This document shows positions 31,949-32,990 of a stretch of DNA of 32,990 nt, in pieces. Positions within the stretch are counted from its first letter, which is position 1. The number at the start of each line of letters is the position of its first letter. The notes under the pieces were generated by a model. The model ran no database searches. It was given only the letters and a program-made list of their open reading frames with translations, and was not told the origin of the DNA. The translations under genes and the position numbers were made by a program. Source of the DNA: Scalindua sp964437425 (GTDB lineage Bacteria > Planctomycetota > Brocadiia > Brocadiales > Scalinduaceae); NCBI GenBank assembly GCA_964437425.1, contig CAYTGO010000033.1:1-32990 (forward strand), written 5' to 3'.

Positions 31949-32964
31949 TTTTTCTTTTTGATTTTCCTTAGCTTTGACGCAATCTCGTTTAAATCTATTT
32001 TGCCTCCCAGGATTGGGATAGGCTTGACTTCTCTATGCAGCAATCTTTCAACCTCACTCGAATATTGTCCAGTGTTCATCTCCATTACGACAATTTCTTT
32101 ATATTTTTTTGCTACATCTTTGATTTTCTCTACTATTGGTAAAATCCTTATCGGTCTATAAATTGCGAAATCTCCTTTGAATTCATATGCGGCCCTTGAC
32201 ATTGCACCGTACGCTATCAAGAGGGTGTCGGAATTTTTATTTTCTATATATTCGTAATCATTATACTTTCTGGATACTTTTTTTTGCTTTGCCTCTAAAC
32301 GTTTTATTAATTTTTTGTGTATTTCAGGGTCAGATGTTGCCGGTTTTGAATCTGCGTGAGTAAGGCCTGTGAAGTGCCTATTGGATGTTCCCAATGGAGC
32401 CAAAGTTCTTTTCGATACAGGATAATCAGTCTCCTCAATTGTTTCGTAGAGGTGCCCTACATAACTGTCACTTAAAAGGATTACCGGGCTGAGTGATTCT
32501 TCCGCAGCGTTAAATGCGTTAAAGGTAAATTCATAAAGTTCTGCGACCGAATTTGGATAAAAGACTATGGGGAAGTAATCGCCATGACTGCCATATTTAC
32601 ATTGTAGTATATCTCCCTGCGCGGGAAATGTTGGCATGCCTGTACTGGGGCCAACACGTTGAACATTTACAATGACTAGCGGAATTTCCATCATATGAGC
32701 AAGGCCAATACTTTCCTGCATAAGTGAGAATCCCGGACCTGAGGTTGCTGTCATGGATTTCGCACCTGCCAGAGATGAACCTATAATCGCATTAATAGAG
32801 GCTATTTCGTCTTCCATCTGCAAAACTTTGACTGTTTTCTTGTTAACCAGTTCGTGTAAAATTTCTGACGCTGGCGTAATGGGATATCCGGCATAAAAAT
32901 TTAAGCCGGCTTTTATGGCAGCCAGGGCTATTGCTTGGTTACCCTGTAGGAGTCTTTTTGTCAT
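31945..32964 (-). CDS. korA: 2-oxoacid:ferredoxin oxidoreductase alpha subunit
   Basis: 339 residues matching KorA/VorB-type alpha subunits, the pyrimidine-binding half of the enzyme. It opens LLQGNQAIALAAIKAGLNFYAGYPITPASEILHEL, the GYPITP motif being diagnostic. MEDEIASINAIIGSSLAGAKSMTATSGPGFSLMQESIG follows, then VQRVGPSTGMPTFPAQGD. The C-terminal domain has TLLIAYGAMSRAAYEF and IVVMEMNTGQ. It is shorter than fused pyruvate enzymes and lacks their ferredoxin domains, which must come from another subunit. The start ATG 32964 overlaps the TGA of an upstream minus-strand frame by four bases. It ends with a run of lysines. Together with korB and the fused gamma gene it forms one operon. Confidence 0.92.
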   Translation of the reverse strand: MTKRLLQGNQAIALAAIKAGLNFYAGYPITPASEILHELVNKKTVKVLQMEDEIASINAIIGSSLAGAKSMTATSGPGFSLMQESIGLAHMMEIPLVIVNVQRVGPSTGMPTFPAQGDILQCKYGSHGDYFPIVFYPNSVAELYEFTFNAFNAAEESLSPVILLSDSYVGHLYETIEETDYPVSKRTLAPLGTSNRHFTGLTHADSKPATSDPEIHKKLIKRLEAKQKKVSRKYNDYEYIENKNSDTLLIAYGAMSRAAYEFKGDFAIYRPIRILPIVEKIKDVAKKYKEIVVMEMNTGQYSSEVERLLHREVKPIPILGGKIDLNEIASKLRKIKKKK

Positions 32965-32990
32965 TTTTTAGTATCTATAATTAGTGCCAT
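32961..32990 (-). CDS. Partial 3' end of gene upstream of korA
   Basis: The minus-strand frame from the window edge reads ALIIDTKK before TGA at 32961-32963, overlapping the korA start as ATGA. The same overlap joins the other genes of the operon, so this is probably a real gene end; a small ferredoxin (KorD-type) subunit is the usual occupant, but only about nine codons are visible. Confidence 0.4.
   Translation of the reverse strand: MALIIDTKK

Overview
The window is AT-rich bacterial chromosome, densely coding and without tRNA, rRNA, CRISPR or recognisable transposase genes. The mix of genes (HslU, an HslV-like Ntn hydrolase, Era, ClpC, 2-oxoacid:ferredoxin oxidoreductase, a mitochondrial-size aconitase, a cytoplasmic molybdopterin oxidoreductase, a surface-glycan locus) points to a Gram-negative, probably anaerobic bacterium. 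Frequent TTG starts, base composition and overall flavour resemble anammox Planctomycetota (Brocadiales, e.g. Scalindua-like). That assignment is an impression from family knowledge, not something the sequence proves.

Layout. 1-185: C-terminal end of hslU. 266-9682: surface-glycan region with a GT4 glycosyltransferase, a membrane-anchored PIG-L-type deacetylase, a CgeB-like glycosyltransferase (minus), a Wzx-type flippase, a small six-helix membrane protein of unknown function, a BcsL/FemAB-like GNAT (minus) and a GT39/ArnT-like membrane glycosyltransferase. Together these look like a system that builds, modifies and exports a lipid-linked glycan. 9757-11640: era followed by two exported proteins, one with 14 cysteines in its mature part and one with a DUF442-type phosphatase domain. 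11684-17254 (all minus): MBL hydrolase, an SDR with a degenerate active site, clpC and a ClC-type anion transporter lacking the external gating glutamate. 17503-20949 (plus): aconitase and a TrkA-linked K+ channel. 20982-25693: molybdopterin oxidoreductase, an 89-bp REP-like palindromic element, a Cys-rich exported protein with a duplicated H-x3-C/C-x2-C module, an HslV-like peptidase with N-terminal Ser, a winged-helix-like protein and a UspA protein. 25694-28343: csp gene with an intrinsic-terminator hairpin in its leader, a Lys/Cys-rich exported protein and a DUF2130 protein. 28616-32990 (minus): tightly coupled kor operon (upstream partial gene, korA, korB, and a GNAT-KorC fusion, each joined by a 4-base ATGA overlap) followed by gpmI.

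Central carbon metabolism links aconitase, the Kor complex and phosphoglycerate mutase. Protein quality control is represented by HslU, the HslV-like protein and ClpC. The most unusual items are the GNAT-KorC fusion, the Ser-type HslV-like protein, the SDR that has lost Ser/Tyr/Lys, the two metal-binding-looking exported proteins, and the csp leader that carries an apparent attenuator.
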